Below, piece by piece: positions 1-7,250 of a stretch of 19,149 bases of DNA; position 1 is the first letter of the stretch, and each line of letters opens with the position of its first letter. Made by a program: the position numbers and the translations under genes. The DNA is from Bacteroidota bacterium (GTDB taxonomy: Bacteria; Bacteroidota; Bacteroidia; Flavobacteriales; Weeksellaceae), in NCBI GenBank assembly GCA_023458415.1, contig JAEWZO010000031.1, forward strand, positions 1 to 19,149, written 5' to 3'. Below the pieces are notes generated by a model. The model was not told the origin of the DNA, did no database searches, and was given only the letters and a program-made list of their open reading frames with translations.

Positions 1-2
1 GA

Positions 3-188
3 ACGTTACATTTTGAGCAAAACTGTCTGCTAAATCCTGAAGAAATCGAAGTTGAAAATCTAAGTTTCAATCCGTTTGAAAACCCGGAAACACTTTTGCC
101 GGTGGGAAAACTGCAGCAAATCAGAAAGGAAATCTACACAACTTCAATAGAAACCAGAACGCGACTGAACGCTAATCAGATTCTGTAA
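3..188 (+). CDS. C-terminal part of an unrecognised protein (runs off the left edge)
   Basis: An open frame enters from the left edge and runs 61 codons to a TAA at 186-188. The composition looks coding: it is rich in Glu, Asn and Leu, has no stops, and contains segments such as NPEEIEVENLSFNPFENPE and LPVGKLQQIRKEIY. The other two plus-strand frames are closed early in the same stretch. I do not recognise the family from this tail, and no membrane segment or motif is visible. Its last 13 bases overlap the 3' end of the convergent pdeM gene, so the two genes meet tail to tail with no terminator between them. The start and most of the protein lie outside the window. Confidence 0.6.
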   Translation, partial: TLHFEQNCLLNPEEIEVENLSFNPFENPETLLPVGKLQQIRKEIYTTSIETRTRLNANQIL

Positions 189-817
189 ATTTCATTTTCT
201 GAAAACGCAAAAATCTCTGATTTTTCAGGTAAATTCTTCGTATCCAATCCTGTAAATTCGCTGAAAGCAGGCATCAAAAGTTGCCTCTCTGAAACGGCAA
301 AACACGGCAATCTGAAGTTTTTCACAGGAGTTTTTAAAATAATTCCTGGGTGAACATGACCGGTAATTTGAAATTTTGGATCGTTCTCATCAAATTCATG
401 CACGAAACTGAAAGCATCGAATTCCATTTTAGCGACAATTGAATTCAACGCTAATTTTTCTTTAAGCGAATCTGAAATCCGGTCGTGATTTCCCTGAACC
501 AAATGAAATTCTGCATCAATATTTCCCTTCCAGTTGCAGAAATTTTCCACATCCGAATTATCACCGGCGTGAAGCAAATCACCATTTACAACGACTTTCT
601 GCGCTGAAAAATTTTCAATCAGAAAAGAAAGCCGCTGTAAATCTTTTTCAAAAATTTGATTTGGAATTGCAATACCGTTTTTCCGAAAATGTGCTGTTTT
701 TCCGACATGCAAATCAGATAAAATCAATGCAGATTCTTTCTCCCAAAAAATCACGCGCTGATTAGTAAGAACGAGTTTTTCACCTTGAATTTCAACTTCT
801 TTTGTAGCAATTTTCAT
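176..817 (-). CDS. pdeM: PdeM, ligase-associated DNA damage response phosphoesterase/endonuclease
   Basis: This 213-residue protein belongs to the calcineurin-like metallophosphoesterase superfamily. The metal-binding signatures appear in the usual order: SDLHVGK (Asp35, His37), VVVNGDLLHAG (Asp80), VQGNHDR (Asn110, His111), FVHEF (His140) and ITGHVHPG (His154, His156). The full set suggests an active two-metal phosphoesterase. The name PdeM is used for the family member encoded with an ATP-dependent DNA ligase, an Lhr-like helicase and a beta-CASP exonuclease; the ligase, helicase and exonuclease all lie upstream on the same strand, which supports the assignment. The ATG is 2 bases after the stop of the MmcB-like gene at 820, so the pair is almost certainly co-transcribed and translationally coupled. 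No Shine-Dalgarno is visible, only A-rich sequence, as usual in Bacteroidota. The exact DNA substrate cannot be read from the sequence. Confidence 0.9.
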   Translation of the reverse strand: MKIATKEVEIQGEKLVLTNQRVIFWEKESALILSDLHVGKTAHFRKNGIAIPNQIFEKDLQRLSFLIENFSAQKVVVNGDLLHAGDNSDVENFCNWKGNIDAEFHLVQGNHDRISDSLKEKLALNSIVAKMEFDAFSFVHEFDENDPKFQITGHVHPGIILKTPVKNFRLPCFAVSERQLLMPAFSEFTGLDTKNLPEKSEIFAFSENEIYRI

Positions 818-819
818 CT

Positions 820-1365
820 TTATTTTTTCTTTTGGAGCTCGAATGGATTTTTGAAAATCAGTTCTTCATGCCTCGCTTTTAATTCAAATTTTCTCATCAA
901 CAGTTGGTGCGCCATTTTTCTAAGAAACAGATCTTTGTCAACAAGTTTCCAGTACGGTGTTTCGTGAATCGGTCTGGGTTCGCGAACGGTCCTGAAAGTC
1001 GTTTCCCAGTTGTCTACATCGTGATAAAACTCAATAATTCCGCAATGTTCCGGAATTTTATCGTGCTGAATCATTCCCATCGGAAGCAAAAAACTGAAAC
1101 GGTTGCAGGCATAATCACCGCATCCAATTTTGTCGTGTTTCAGAAATTTTTCGCCGGTGTGCGCGTTGATGTATTTCTTTTTAAAATCGTTTTTGAAGTC
1201 GCTTTTCGAAAATTTGATCTCGATTTCGTGACTGAAACCTTCCGCATTAATCAACAAAATATCGGCTTCCCAATCGGCATGAAAATAATTGGTGAGCACA
1301 ATTTCATTTTCGAAATCGCATTGCGTGTTGATAAAAATATGGACGAGTTCCTCGATTTTGAGCAT
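820..1365 (-). CDS. MmcB-like predicted PD-(D/E)XK nuclease
   Basis: A 181-residue protein with a core typical of PD-(D/E)XK nucleases. EADILLIN provides the acidic residue (Asp35), and after a short linker HEIEIKFSKSDFKND carries Glu49-x-Lys51 followed by Asp56 and Asp60. The pattern of an EIK strand followed by a Ser/Asp-Phe-x-x-Asp helix resembles MmcB-family DNA repair proteins, as does the later segment CNRFSFLLP with a downstream IPEHCGIIEF, corresponding in that family to an RFYFAVP-type strand and a P..aGLi strand. I infer a nuclease or nuclease-like repair factor; family assignment is by motif only. The C-terminus is basic and helical. It is 2 bases upstream of pdeM, and 342 bases separate it from the helicase gene, a gap holding repeat copy A and a likely promoter. 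It could also be a restriction-type or Mrr/VSR-like protein. No other in-frame Met occurs before residue 96, so the ATG start is firm. Confidence 0.7.
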   Translation of the reverse strand: MLKIEELVHIFINTQCDFENEIVLTNYFHADWEADILLINAEGFSHEIEIKFSKSDFKNDFKKKYINAHTGEKFLKHDKIGCGDYACNRFSFLLPMGMIQHDKIPEHCGIIEFYHDVDNWETTFRTVREPRPIHETPYWKLVDKDLFLRKMAHQLLMRKFELKARHEELIFKNPFELQKKK

Positions 1366-1369
1366 TGAA

Positions 1370-1401
1370 CAAAGGTATTAGTTCTTTTTGCTTGAACCAA
1401 A
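1370..1401 (-). promoter_or_regulatory. Promoter of the MmcB-like/pdeM pair
   Basis: On the minus strand, TTTG (1401-1398) is followed after 20 bases by TACCTTTG (1377-1370), matching the Bacteroidota TTTG-N19/20-TAnnTTTG consensus. Transcription would begin about 4-6 bases further, within a few bases of the ATG at 1365, so the mRNA would be leaderless or nearly so. The -33 box lies in a partial copy of the hairpin unit found in repeat copy A. Confidence 0.55.
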
Positions 1402-1410
1402 GTAATTCTA
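1382..1410. repeat. Partial extra copy of the repeat's first hairpin unit
   Basis: TTCTTTTTGCTTGAACCAAA (1382-1401) nearly duplicates TTCTTTTGGCTTGAACCAAA at 1423-1442, the opening of repeat copy A, 41 bases away. It appears to be a decayed tandem copy of the first unit and overlaps the predicted -33 box of the MmcB-like gene. Confidence 0.6.
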
Positions 1411-1417
1411 GTACCAC

Positions 1418-1670
1418 TCTTATTCTTTTGGCTTGAACCAAAAGAACCAAAAGTTCAAGACTTGGATTTGTTTTGCTAAAAATTCTAAAAAATTCCTAAA
1501 ATTCCCAAAACTCGGGCGGATTCAAGATTAGTTATCCTCTTCTCATAATCGCTGCCCTCAAACAGTGGGAATTTCTTCACGGAATTTTTGAAAATTTTCT
1601 TAACGCAAACAACTCCGAAGTCAATTGCTGATCTCTAATAAACCTAATCGGCGCTCGCTTCGCTCGCGCC
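1418..1670 (+). repeat. Intergenic hairpin repeat, copy A
   Basis: This copy fills most of the 342-base gap between the helicase and the MmcB-like gene. It shares with copy B (5854-6066) a well conserved first 45 bases (about four mismatches), then scattered anchors in the same order: TTTTGCTAAAAA, a GATTCAA(g/a)ATTA block, GCTCAAACA, TTAACGCAA, and a final CGCTCGCTTCGCTCGCG. Two hairpins compete at its start: TTCTTTTGG/CCAAAAGAA around the loop CTTGAA, or GGCTTGAAC (1430-1438) with GTTCAAGAC (1453-1461). No coding frame is supported. Ends are set by loss of similarity to copy B and are approximate. Confidence 0.75.
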
Positions 1671-1707
1671 TGAAATATCTGCGTAAAACAGTATAATCTG
1701 TCGGAGA

Positions 1708-4161
1708 TTATTTTCTTCTTTTTTTCATCGCCTGTTCCTGCATTTTCCGGATGCGCGCATCCAAATCTTCGCTGGACAAAGTCGAACGAAGACTGTCCAC
1801 TTTGATGGGAAAACTGAGCGGCGTAAAAGCAGTGGCATTTTTCAGAATAATTTTGGATTTTGAAATCCGGCGGAATGCTTCAGTTAAACGTACTTCTTCC
1901 AATTGCTGATTGAAAACTTCCGTGTACGCTTGCCGAATAAGCAAATTGTTGGGTTCATATTCTTCCAGCACGTTAAAAATAAGTCCGGCCGATGCCTGCA
2001 AAGATTTGTTGGAACGTTGCTGCCCGGGAAAATTCTGCACCACCATTCCCGAAATTACGGCGATATCACGGAATTTTCGTTTTGCCATTTCTGTGGAATT
2101 GATGCTTGAAGCCACATCGCGCAGCAGATTATCCGACGAAAGAATTTCAGACAGATTTTCTTCATTCACAGGGATTTCTTTATCGCTGAACAGTTCAAAA
2201 CCATAATCGTTCATCGCCATCGAAAACGAAATCGGAGCAATTTTAGAAATCCGGAAAGCAATTAAAGCCGCCATCACTTCGTGCACCAAACGCCCTTCAA
2301 AAGGATACATAAAAAGATGATAACCTTCGCGGTTTTTGATTAATTCAACCAAAAATTCGTCTTCCTTGGGAATATGCGACGACTCTACCTGACTTGACAA
2401 AAGCGGATGCAAAAACTTAAGTTCCTTTTCAGAACTTGCCGGATGAAGTGCATCAGACAATTTTTTCCGCAAAAAATGACCAAGACTTGAACTGAGCGGT
2501 AACCTTCCACCGAGATAACTCGGAACCAAAGCTTTTCCCTTCGCTGCGCGAACATACACCGTCATTTCCTTCATCATCACCATTTCTACTACTCTTCCGG
2601 CGATTATAAATTTATCTTCTTTCTTCAGTTTTGAAATAAAATATTCCTCAATCATTCCGAGATAACCGCCTGAAATAAATTTCACTTTCAGCATGGCATC
2701 GCTCACAATAACGCCCAGATTCATGCGGTGAAGCATCGCAATTTTTCTCGACGTAACGCGGTAAACTTCATTCTCGTCAATCACAATTTTATGGAATTCT
2801 TCATAATTTTTAAGCGCGCCTCCAACTGTCAGAAATTTCATCATCCAGTTCCATTCTTCTTCTGTCATATCACTAAAAGCATGTGTTTCTTTGATTTGTG
2901 GAAAAACTTCATCAGGCAGAAATCCGTCACCAACAGCCAAAGTCATCAGGAACTGCACCAAAACATCGTAGCATAAAACCATTGGTTCGCGCGGTTCCAC
3001 CACTTTCTGTTTCACGGCTTCCTTGAGTGCCGCAACTTCAATCAGCTCCAGAGAATGCGTTGGAACACAATAAATTTTTGAAGTTTCGAACGGTGAATGT
3101 CCGCTTCTTCCGGCGCGTTGCATAAAACGGGCAACACCTTTCACGGAACCAACCTGAATTACAGTATCCACAGGTTTGAAATCAACGCCTAAATCTAAAG
3201 AAGAAGTTGAAACGACCGCTTTCAGATAACCGGAACTCAGATTTTCTTCGATCCAGATTCGTAATTCGGCATCGATAGAACTGTGATGAATGGCAATTTG
3301 CCCCGCAAAATCCGGATAAACCTGTAACAGCAACTGATACCACATTTCACTCTGGCTGCGCGTGTTGGTGAAAACGATGGTTGATTTTGAATTTAATATA
3401 ATTGGAACAACTTTATCGGCTAGTTTTGCGCCTAAATGTCCTGCCCAAGGCAAAAGTTCAACTTCATCCGGAAAAACAGGAATGATATCGACTTTCTTCT
3501 TTTCTTTCGCGACAATTTTTGTTTTTTTGATGGAATACGGTATCAAAACTTCCAGCGACTGATCAAGGTTTCCGATTGTAGCGGTGATTCCCCAGATTCT
3601 GACTTTCGGAACGTAACTTTTAATTTTTGCGATTGCGAGTTCAACCATCACACCACGTTTGGAACCGAGCATTTCGTGCCATTCATCTGCGGCGATACAT
3701 TTCAGGTTTTTGAAAAATCGCTGATTGTTTTTCTGCGCCAATAAAAGATGCATACTTTCCGGCGTAACCAGCAGAATATCGGGCATTTGTTTCGTTTGCT
3801 GTTGTCGGATTTTCGGATCGGTATCGCCATTTCGGACACCGACAGTCCAGTCGAGACCAATCTCGTCAATCGCTTCCTGCATGGCTTTCGCAATATCTTT
3901 GGCGAGTGAGCGCAGCGGCGTGATCCAAATTAATTTCAAACCGGAATGATAGTTTTCCGGATGATTAAGAAAATCTGTAACTACCGCTAAAAACACCGAA
4001 AATGTTTTTCCGAAACCAGTCGGAGCGATGACCATTCCACTGTACCCTTTTCCGAATTTTTCCCAGGTTTGCGACTGAAAAGAAAACGGAGCAATGCCTT
4101 TTTCAGTCATCCACTTTTGGATAATTTGAAAGCCGGTGGTATTTTGGAAATTATTTTTCAT
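1708..4161 (-). CDS. Ligase-associated DNA damage response DEXH-box helicase (Lhr-like)
   Basis: An 817-residue superfamily 2 helicase with a complete motor. Walker A is APTGFGKT (46-53), motif Ia is TPLRSLAKD (81-89), motif II is DEWH (159-162), motif III is TATIG (193-197), motif IV is TIVFTNTRSQSE (261-272), motif V is STSSLDLGVD (318-327) and motif VI is QRAGRSGH (348-355). The roughly 460 residues after the motor correspond to the winged-helix and Lhr-type extension. The protein ends in a basic tail (MKKRRK). Lhr-like helicases of this length next to an ATP-dependent ligase form a recognised DNA-damage-response subfamily, presumably remodelling or unwinding nucleic acid before sealing. 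The ATG lies 24 bases after the ligase stop, so both are probably on one transcript. Downstream is repeat copy A; no strong terminator is seen. Confidence 0.93.
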   Translation of the reverse strand: MKNNFQNTTGFQIIQKWMTEKGIAPFSFQSQTWEKFGKGYSGMVIAPTGFGKTFSVFLAVVTDFLNHPENYHSGLKLIWITPLRSLAKDIAKAMQEAIDEIGLDWTVGVRNGDTDPKIRQQQTKQMPDILLVTPESMHLLLAQKNNQRFFKNLKCIAADEWHEMLGSKRGVMVELAIAKIKSYVPKVRIWGITATIGNLDQSLEVLIPYSIKKTKIVAKEKKKVDIIPVFPDEVELLPWAGHLGAKLADKVVPIILNSKSTIVFTNTRSQSEMWYQLLLQVYPDFAGQIAIHHSSIDAELRIWIEENLSSGYLKAVVSTSSLDLGVDFKPVDTVIQVGSVKGVARFMQRAGRSGHSPFETSKIYCVPTHSLELIEVAALKEAVKQKVVEPREPMVLCYDVLVQFLMTLAVGDGFLPDEVFPQIKETHAFSDMTEEEWNWMMKFLTVGGALKNYEEFHKIVIDENEVYRVTSRKIAMLHRMNLGVIVSDAMLKVKFISGGYLGMIEEYFISKLKKEDKFIIAGRVVEMVMMKEMTVYVRAAKGKALVPSYLGGRLPLSSSLGHFLRKKLSDALHPASSEKELKFLHPLLSSQVESSHIPKEDEFLVELIKNREGYHLFMYPFEGRLVHEVMAALIAFRISKIAPISFSMAMNDYGFELFSDKEIPVNEENLSEILSSDNLLRDVASSINSTEMAKRKFRDIAVISGMVVQNFPGQQRSNKSLQASAGLIFNVLEEYEPNNLLIRQAYTEVFNQQLEEVRLTEAFRRISKSKIILKNATAFTPLSFPIKVDSLRSTLSSEDLDARIRKMQEQAMKKRRK

Positions 4162-4185
4162 TTAAATGGCAAAAGCGAAGTGTTT

Positions 4186-5766
4186 TTATTTTATCAGTTT
4201 TTTCACTTCTTCAAGATCATCAATTTCGTCGACGGTTTTATCTTTTCGCCACCGAAGAATCCTTGGAAAACGCAGCGCAACACCACTTTTATGACGGTTG
4301 CTAAACCCGATTCCTTCGAAGGCAATTTCGAAAACCAATTCCGGTTTTACGGTGCGAACCGGTCCGAATTTTTCCACCGCATTTTTAGTCACGAAACGGC
4401 TGACTTCCATAATTTCTTTATCTGTTAAACCAGAATACGCTTTTGCTATCGTCACCAGTTTATCATCATTTTTCACCGCAAAAGTATAATCTGTATAATA
4501 AGCGCTTCTTCGGCCACTTCCTTTCTGGGCGTAGATCAGAACTGCATCAATGGTTAAAGGATCGATTTTCCATTTCCACCAGTCGCCTTTTTTTCTGCCG
4601 GAATGATAGATGGAATTCTGCTGTTTCAGCATTAATCCTTCACTGTTGATTTCGCGGGCATTTTGCCGGATTGAATCCAACTCTTCCCATTTTTCAAATT
4701 GGATTTTTTCTGAAATTTTGATTTTATCCGGATTTTGATTCAATAAAAGTTCTTCGAGCATTGCTCTTCTCGAACTCATTTCTTTTTCCCTCAAATCGGT
4801 TCCTTCGAGCTCAATTAAATCATAAACAAAAACTTCCACAGGAATTTCTTCGAGCATTTTCTTCGTGATATTTTTTCGGTTCAACCGTTTTTGAAGTTCA
4901 TTAAAATTGAGCACATCATCATTTTTTACCGCGAGAATTTCTCCATCGAGGACAAAATTTCCTTTCATGTTCCGTACCACATCAACGATTTCAGGAAACT
5001 GAGTGGTAACCAATTCTTCGCCGCGGCTCCATATAAAAACCTCATCATTCCGTCGGATAATCTGCCCACGAATTCCGTCCCATTTGTATTCAACCAGCCA
5101 GTCATCAGGTTTTCCAAGTTCATCCAAAGATTTTTCAAGCGGATAAGCGAGACAAAACGGATAGGGTTTGGAAATGTCCTCAGTTTCGGAATCGCCGTAA
5201 ATCAGGTCATCAAAAGAAATATTTTCAACATTCCAGTTTCCCATAATGGAATGCATCAGTGAAGATGGTTCTCTGTCCGAAAATTTCGCCAAAGCGTTAA
5301 CCAACATTTTATTTGAAACACCGATTCGGAAACTCCCACCAATTAACTTATTGAAAATCAAACGTTCAGTGACATTTAAACCATTCCACGCTGATATGAC
5401 AAACTCTTTTTTTTCAGTTTCAGACTGATCTCTTAAAGCCAGAATATCATTCATCCATTCTGAAAGTGATTTTTCAATTTTGTCAGTCGGAGGCGGTAAA
5501 ATCAGAGCCAAAGTTTCGCCCAAATCTCCAACTGAGGAATAACTTTCGACAAAAAGCCAATACGGAAGTCCGGTAATTTCCAAAGCCCAGTCTTTCATAA
5601 GGCTGGTATTGACAGGGCGTTTCGGACGTTTTCCTGTAAATAGTGCAATGAACCACAACTTATCTTTTTCCGGCGCACGCTCCAAATAATCGATAATGGC
5701 ATCGATCTTTGCGTTGGTTTTGTTGGTGCTTTCCAAAGCGGAAATTAATGTGGCGAACTTCTTCAT
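4186..5766 (-). CDS. ATP-dependent DNA ligase (damage-response type)
   Basis: A 526-residue ATP-dependent ligase with three regions: an N-terminal DNA-binding domain (about 20-180), the nucleotidyltransferase core (about 200-400) and an OB fold (about 405-526). Motif I is EYKWDGIRG with adenylated Lys228, motif III is FVLDGEILA (Glu276), motif IIIa is EVFVYDLIEL, motif IV is EGLMLK (376-381) and motif V is WWKWK (396-400). All catalytic motifs are intact. This is the accessory ligase type found with an Lhr-like helicase, beta-CASP exonuclease and PdeM, rather than the replicative NAD-dependent LigA. Its start is clear: a purine-rich AAGGAA about 6 bases upstream of the ATG resembles a Shine-Dalgarno, unusual among its neighbours. 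An open reading tail upstream ends in a TGA that overlaps the ATG as ATGA (see the pseudogene entry). The helicase follows 24 bases downstream. Confidence 0.95.
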   Translation of the reverse strand: MKKFATLISALESTNKTNAKIDAIIDYLERAPEKDKLWFIALFTGKRPKRPVNTSLMKDWALEITGLPYWLFVESYSSVGDLGETLALILPPPTDKIEKSLSEWMNDILALRDQSETEKKEFVISAWNGLNVTERLIFNKLIGGSFRIGVSNKMLVNALAKFSDREPSSLMHSIMGNWNVENISFDDLIYGDSETEDISKPYPFCLAYPLEKSLDELGKPDDWLVEYKWDGIRGQIIRRNDEVFIWSRGEELVTTQFPEIVDVVRNMKGNFVLDGEILAVKNDDVLNFNELQKRLNRKNITKKMLEEIPVEVFVYDLIELEGTDLREKEMSSRRAMLEELLLNQNPDKIKISEKIQFEKWEELDSIRQNAREINSEGLMLKQQNSIYHSGRKKGDWWKWKIDPLTIDAVLIYAQKGSGRRSAYYTDYTFAVKNDDKLVTIAKAYSGLTDKEIMEVSRFVTKNAVEKFGPVRTVKPELVFEIAFEGIGFSNRHKSGVALRFPRILRWRKDKTVDEIDDLEEVKKLIK

Positions 5767-5873
5767 TTTTTTTTCCTTGTTCTTATGGCATGAAATCCAG
5801 AGACGTCGTAATAATGCGAAGCAACTAAATGTTCATTATGGATTTCCTGAAAATCTTGTTCTTTTGTCTTGAA
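5763..5873 (-). pseudogene. Possible C-terminal gene remnant before the ligase
   Basis: Between repeat copy B and the ligase an open frame of 36 sense codons ends in a TGA that overlaps the ligase start as ATGA. Its non-repeat part (about 30 codons, 5763-5853) reads like protein, for example HLVASHYYDVSGFHAIR followed by a basic end. It has no ATG, GTG or TTG start and is closed by a stop inside the repeat. It may be the tail of a gene cut off by the repeat, or chance: open frames this short are common. I do not recognise the peptide. Confidence 0.2.
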
Positions 5874-6066
5874 TCAAAAGAACCAAAAATTCAAGACTTG
5901 GATCCTTTTGCTAAAAAAATCTTCGTTTCGCTAAAAGATTTAAACTCGCGCAGATTCAAAATTACTTTACAATTTAAGATTATTTCCGCGCTCAAACACT
6001 AAATCTTTATTAACGCAACAATGTCATTATTGAAATTTGTGCACTGACGCTCTCTTCGCTCGCGAC
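5854..6066 (+). repeat. Intergenic hairpin repeat, copy B
   Basis: The 305-base gap between exonuclease and ligase is mostly this second copy of the repeat seen at 1418-1670, in the same orientation and about 40 bases shorter. It ends about 5 bases from the exonuclease stop codon. The competing hairpins are TTCTTTTG/CAAAAGAA around the loop region, or GTCTTGAAT (5866-5874) with ATTCAAGAC (5889-5897). Against copy A, the innermost base pair of the second hairpin changes from C-G to T-A on both arms, a compensatory change. The 3' end CGCTCTCTTCGCTCGCG matches copy A with one difference. Confidence 0.75.
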
Positions 6067-6071
6067 ATAAT

Positions 6072-7085
6072 TTATTTTTCGATAATTTCTTTTTCGGTTT
6101 CTTCTTCATCCTCACCGAAGTGCGTTTGTACAACTTGTGAACGGATTCCGATTTCATTTAAATATTTCGAAAAAACTTCGGTTTGTCCGTGCGTAACATG
6201 CACCAACTCCGCTTCTGTCGCTTTAACCGCCGTGAGCAGACCGTTCCAGTCCGCGTGATCACTTACTGCAAAACCTGCATCGGCGCTTCTCCACCTTCTT
6301 GACCCGCGAACCTGCATCCAGCCGGAACAAATTGCGGTTGCAGCATTCGGAATTTTACGGATAATATTGCTGTCGAGCAGCGCAGGAGGCAAAATAATAA
6401 TTTCACCATCGAGGTGAGATTTATCCTCGAAAAAATTGGGAACCTCATAATCAGGAAGTGCGATTCCGGCGTTTTCAAATGATTCATTCAATTTTCCAAT
6501 GGAATAATGCACATAAATTTTCCCCAACTCTTCAACTGCCTTCATAATCCGCTGAGCTTTTCCCAACGAGTACCCTATAAACACAGAAGTTTTTCCGTTT
6601 TCCCGGTTTCGCAAAACCCAGTTCTGAAGATTTTTGTTGATATCATCAACCGAAAGCCAGTTGTAAATAGGCAAACCAAACGTACTTTCTGTTACGAACT
6701 CGTTGCATTTAACCACTTCAAACGGTGTTGAAAGCCCATCGTCCTGAATTTTATAATCGCCAGAAATTACGGCAACGTAACCTTTATATTCCAGCCGAAC
6801 CTGCGCCGAACCAATGATGTGACCAGCAGGATGAAGAGAAACTTTTACACCATTGATGTTTAAAATTTCACCATATTCCAGACTCTGAACTTTGATATCA
6901 GGAGAAATTCTTCTCTGTAAAATCGGTTTTGTAAAATGATGACACAAATATTTTTTCATTCCCCAACGAGCATGATCGCCGTGACCATGTGTAATCACAG
7001 CCTTATCGACCGGAAGCCAAGGATCGATATAGAATTTCCCTTTTGGGCAGTAAATTCCTTTATTGGTAAACTGGATGAGATTCAA
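6072..7085 (-). CDS. Ligase-associated DNA damage response exonuclease (MBL/beta-CASP)
   Basis: A 337-residue metallo-beta-lactamase fold nuclease of the beta-CASP (SNM1/Pso2-like) type. Motif 2 is THGHGDHA (His33, His35, Asp37, His38), followed by LHPAGHIIGS (His89), VISGDYK (Asp110), SDHADW (274-279) and VTHGQ (His298). The chain opens with FTNKGIYC and FYIDPW, typical of the subfamily encoded with an ATP-dependent ligase and Lhr-like helicase. It should trim DNA ends so that the ligase can seal them. The acidic C-terminus (GEDEEETEKE) may be an interaction tail. The start is a TTG at 7085: an in-frame TGA lies three codons upstream and no ATG occurs before residue 43. The TTG is inside a tandem run of TTGAA. 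It is first in the transcription order of the repair island; repeat copy B separates it from the ligase. No convincing promoter was found upstream. Confidence 0.92.
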   Translation of the reverse strand: MNLIQFTNKGIYCPKGKFYIDPWLPVDKAVITHGHGDHARWGMKKYLCHHFTKPILQRRISPDIKVQSLEYGEILNINGVKVSLHPAGHIIGSAQVRLEYKGYVAVISGDYKIQDDGLSTPFEVVKCNEFVTESTFGLPIYNWLSVDDINKNLQNWVLRNRENGKTSVFIGYSLGKAQRIMKAVEELGKIYVHYSIGKLNESFENAGIALPDYEVPNFFEDKSHLDGEIIILPPALLDSNIIRKIPNAATAICSGWMQVRGSRRWRSADAGFAVSDHADWNGLLTAVKATEAELVHVTHGQTEVFSKYLNEIGIRSQVVQTHFGEDEEETEKEIIEK

Positions 7086-7095
7086 TTCAATTCAA
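7081..7095. repeat. TTCAA x3 tandem repeat at the exonuclease start
   Basis: Three tandem TTCAA units (TTGAA on the coding strand) lie over the translation start of the exonuclease and supply its TTG codon. A five-base unit can slip during replication and move the start out of frame, but no upstream ATG frame leads into it. Confidence 0.7.
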
Positions 7096-7189
7096 TTATT
7101 AAAAATACACAGCAAGATACTTCATTTAATCCGCAAAATTGAACATAAAACCTATTTGTGGAAACCTTGTAAACTAATTCCCTTAAATC

Positions 7190-7223
7190 AAAAAATGAGG
7201 ACACTGGTTTCAGTGTCCTCATT
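7190..7223 (-). terminator. Intrinsic terminator of ppdK
   Basis: On the minus strand, AATGAGGACACTG pairs perfectly with CAGTGTCCTCATT (13 base pairs, 4-base loop, 7223-7194) and is followed by T residues. It lies 27 bases after the ppdK stop. The plus-strand side has no T run, so it serves ppdK. Confidence 0.9.
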
Positions 7224-7250
7224 CAAATAAAGGAATAATTAAAAATGAAA

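Noticed and set aside
904..1368. 154-codon plus-strand open frame
   Set aside because: It is antisense to the MmcB-like gene, whose motifs, promoter and 2-base spacing to pdeM support the minus strand.
1693..1711. ATAATCT/AGATTAT hairpin at the helicase stop as a terminator
   Set aside because: The stem is 7 A/T-rich pairs and the minus strand beyond it (ACTGTTTTACG) has only a short T run; too weak to call.
7081..7095. Phase variation of the exonuclease by TTGAA slippage
   Set aside because: No upstream ATG frame passes through the tandem; the only upstream ATG (MKYLAVYF) stops before it, so unit changes would not switch frames.
7100..7190. Promoter for the exonuclease (CAATTTTG near 7130-7140, minus strand)
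   Set aside because: It has a mismatch in the TA of the -7 box and no TTG at the -33 position.
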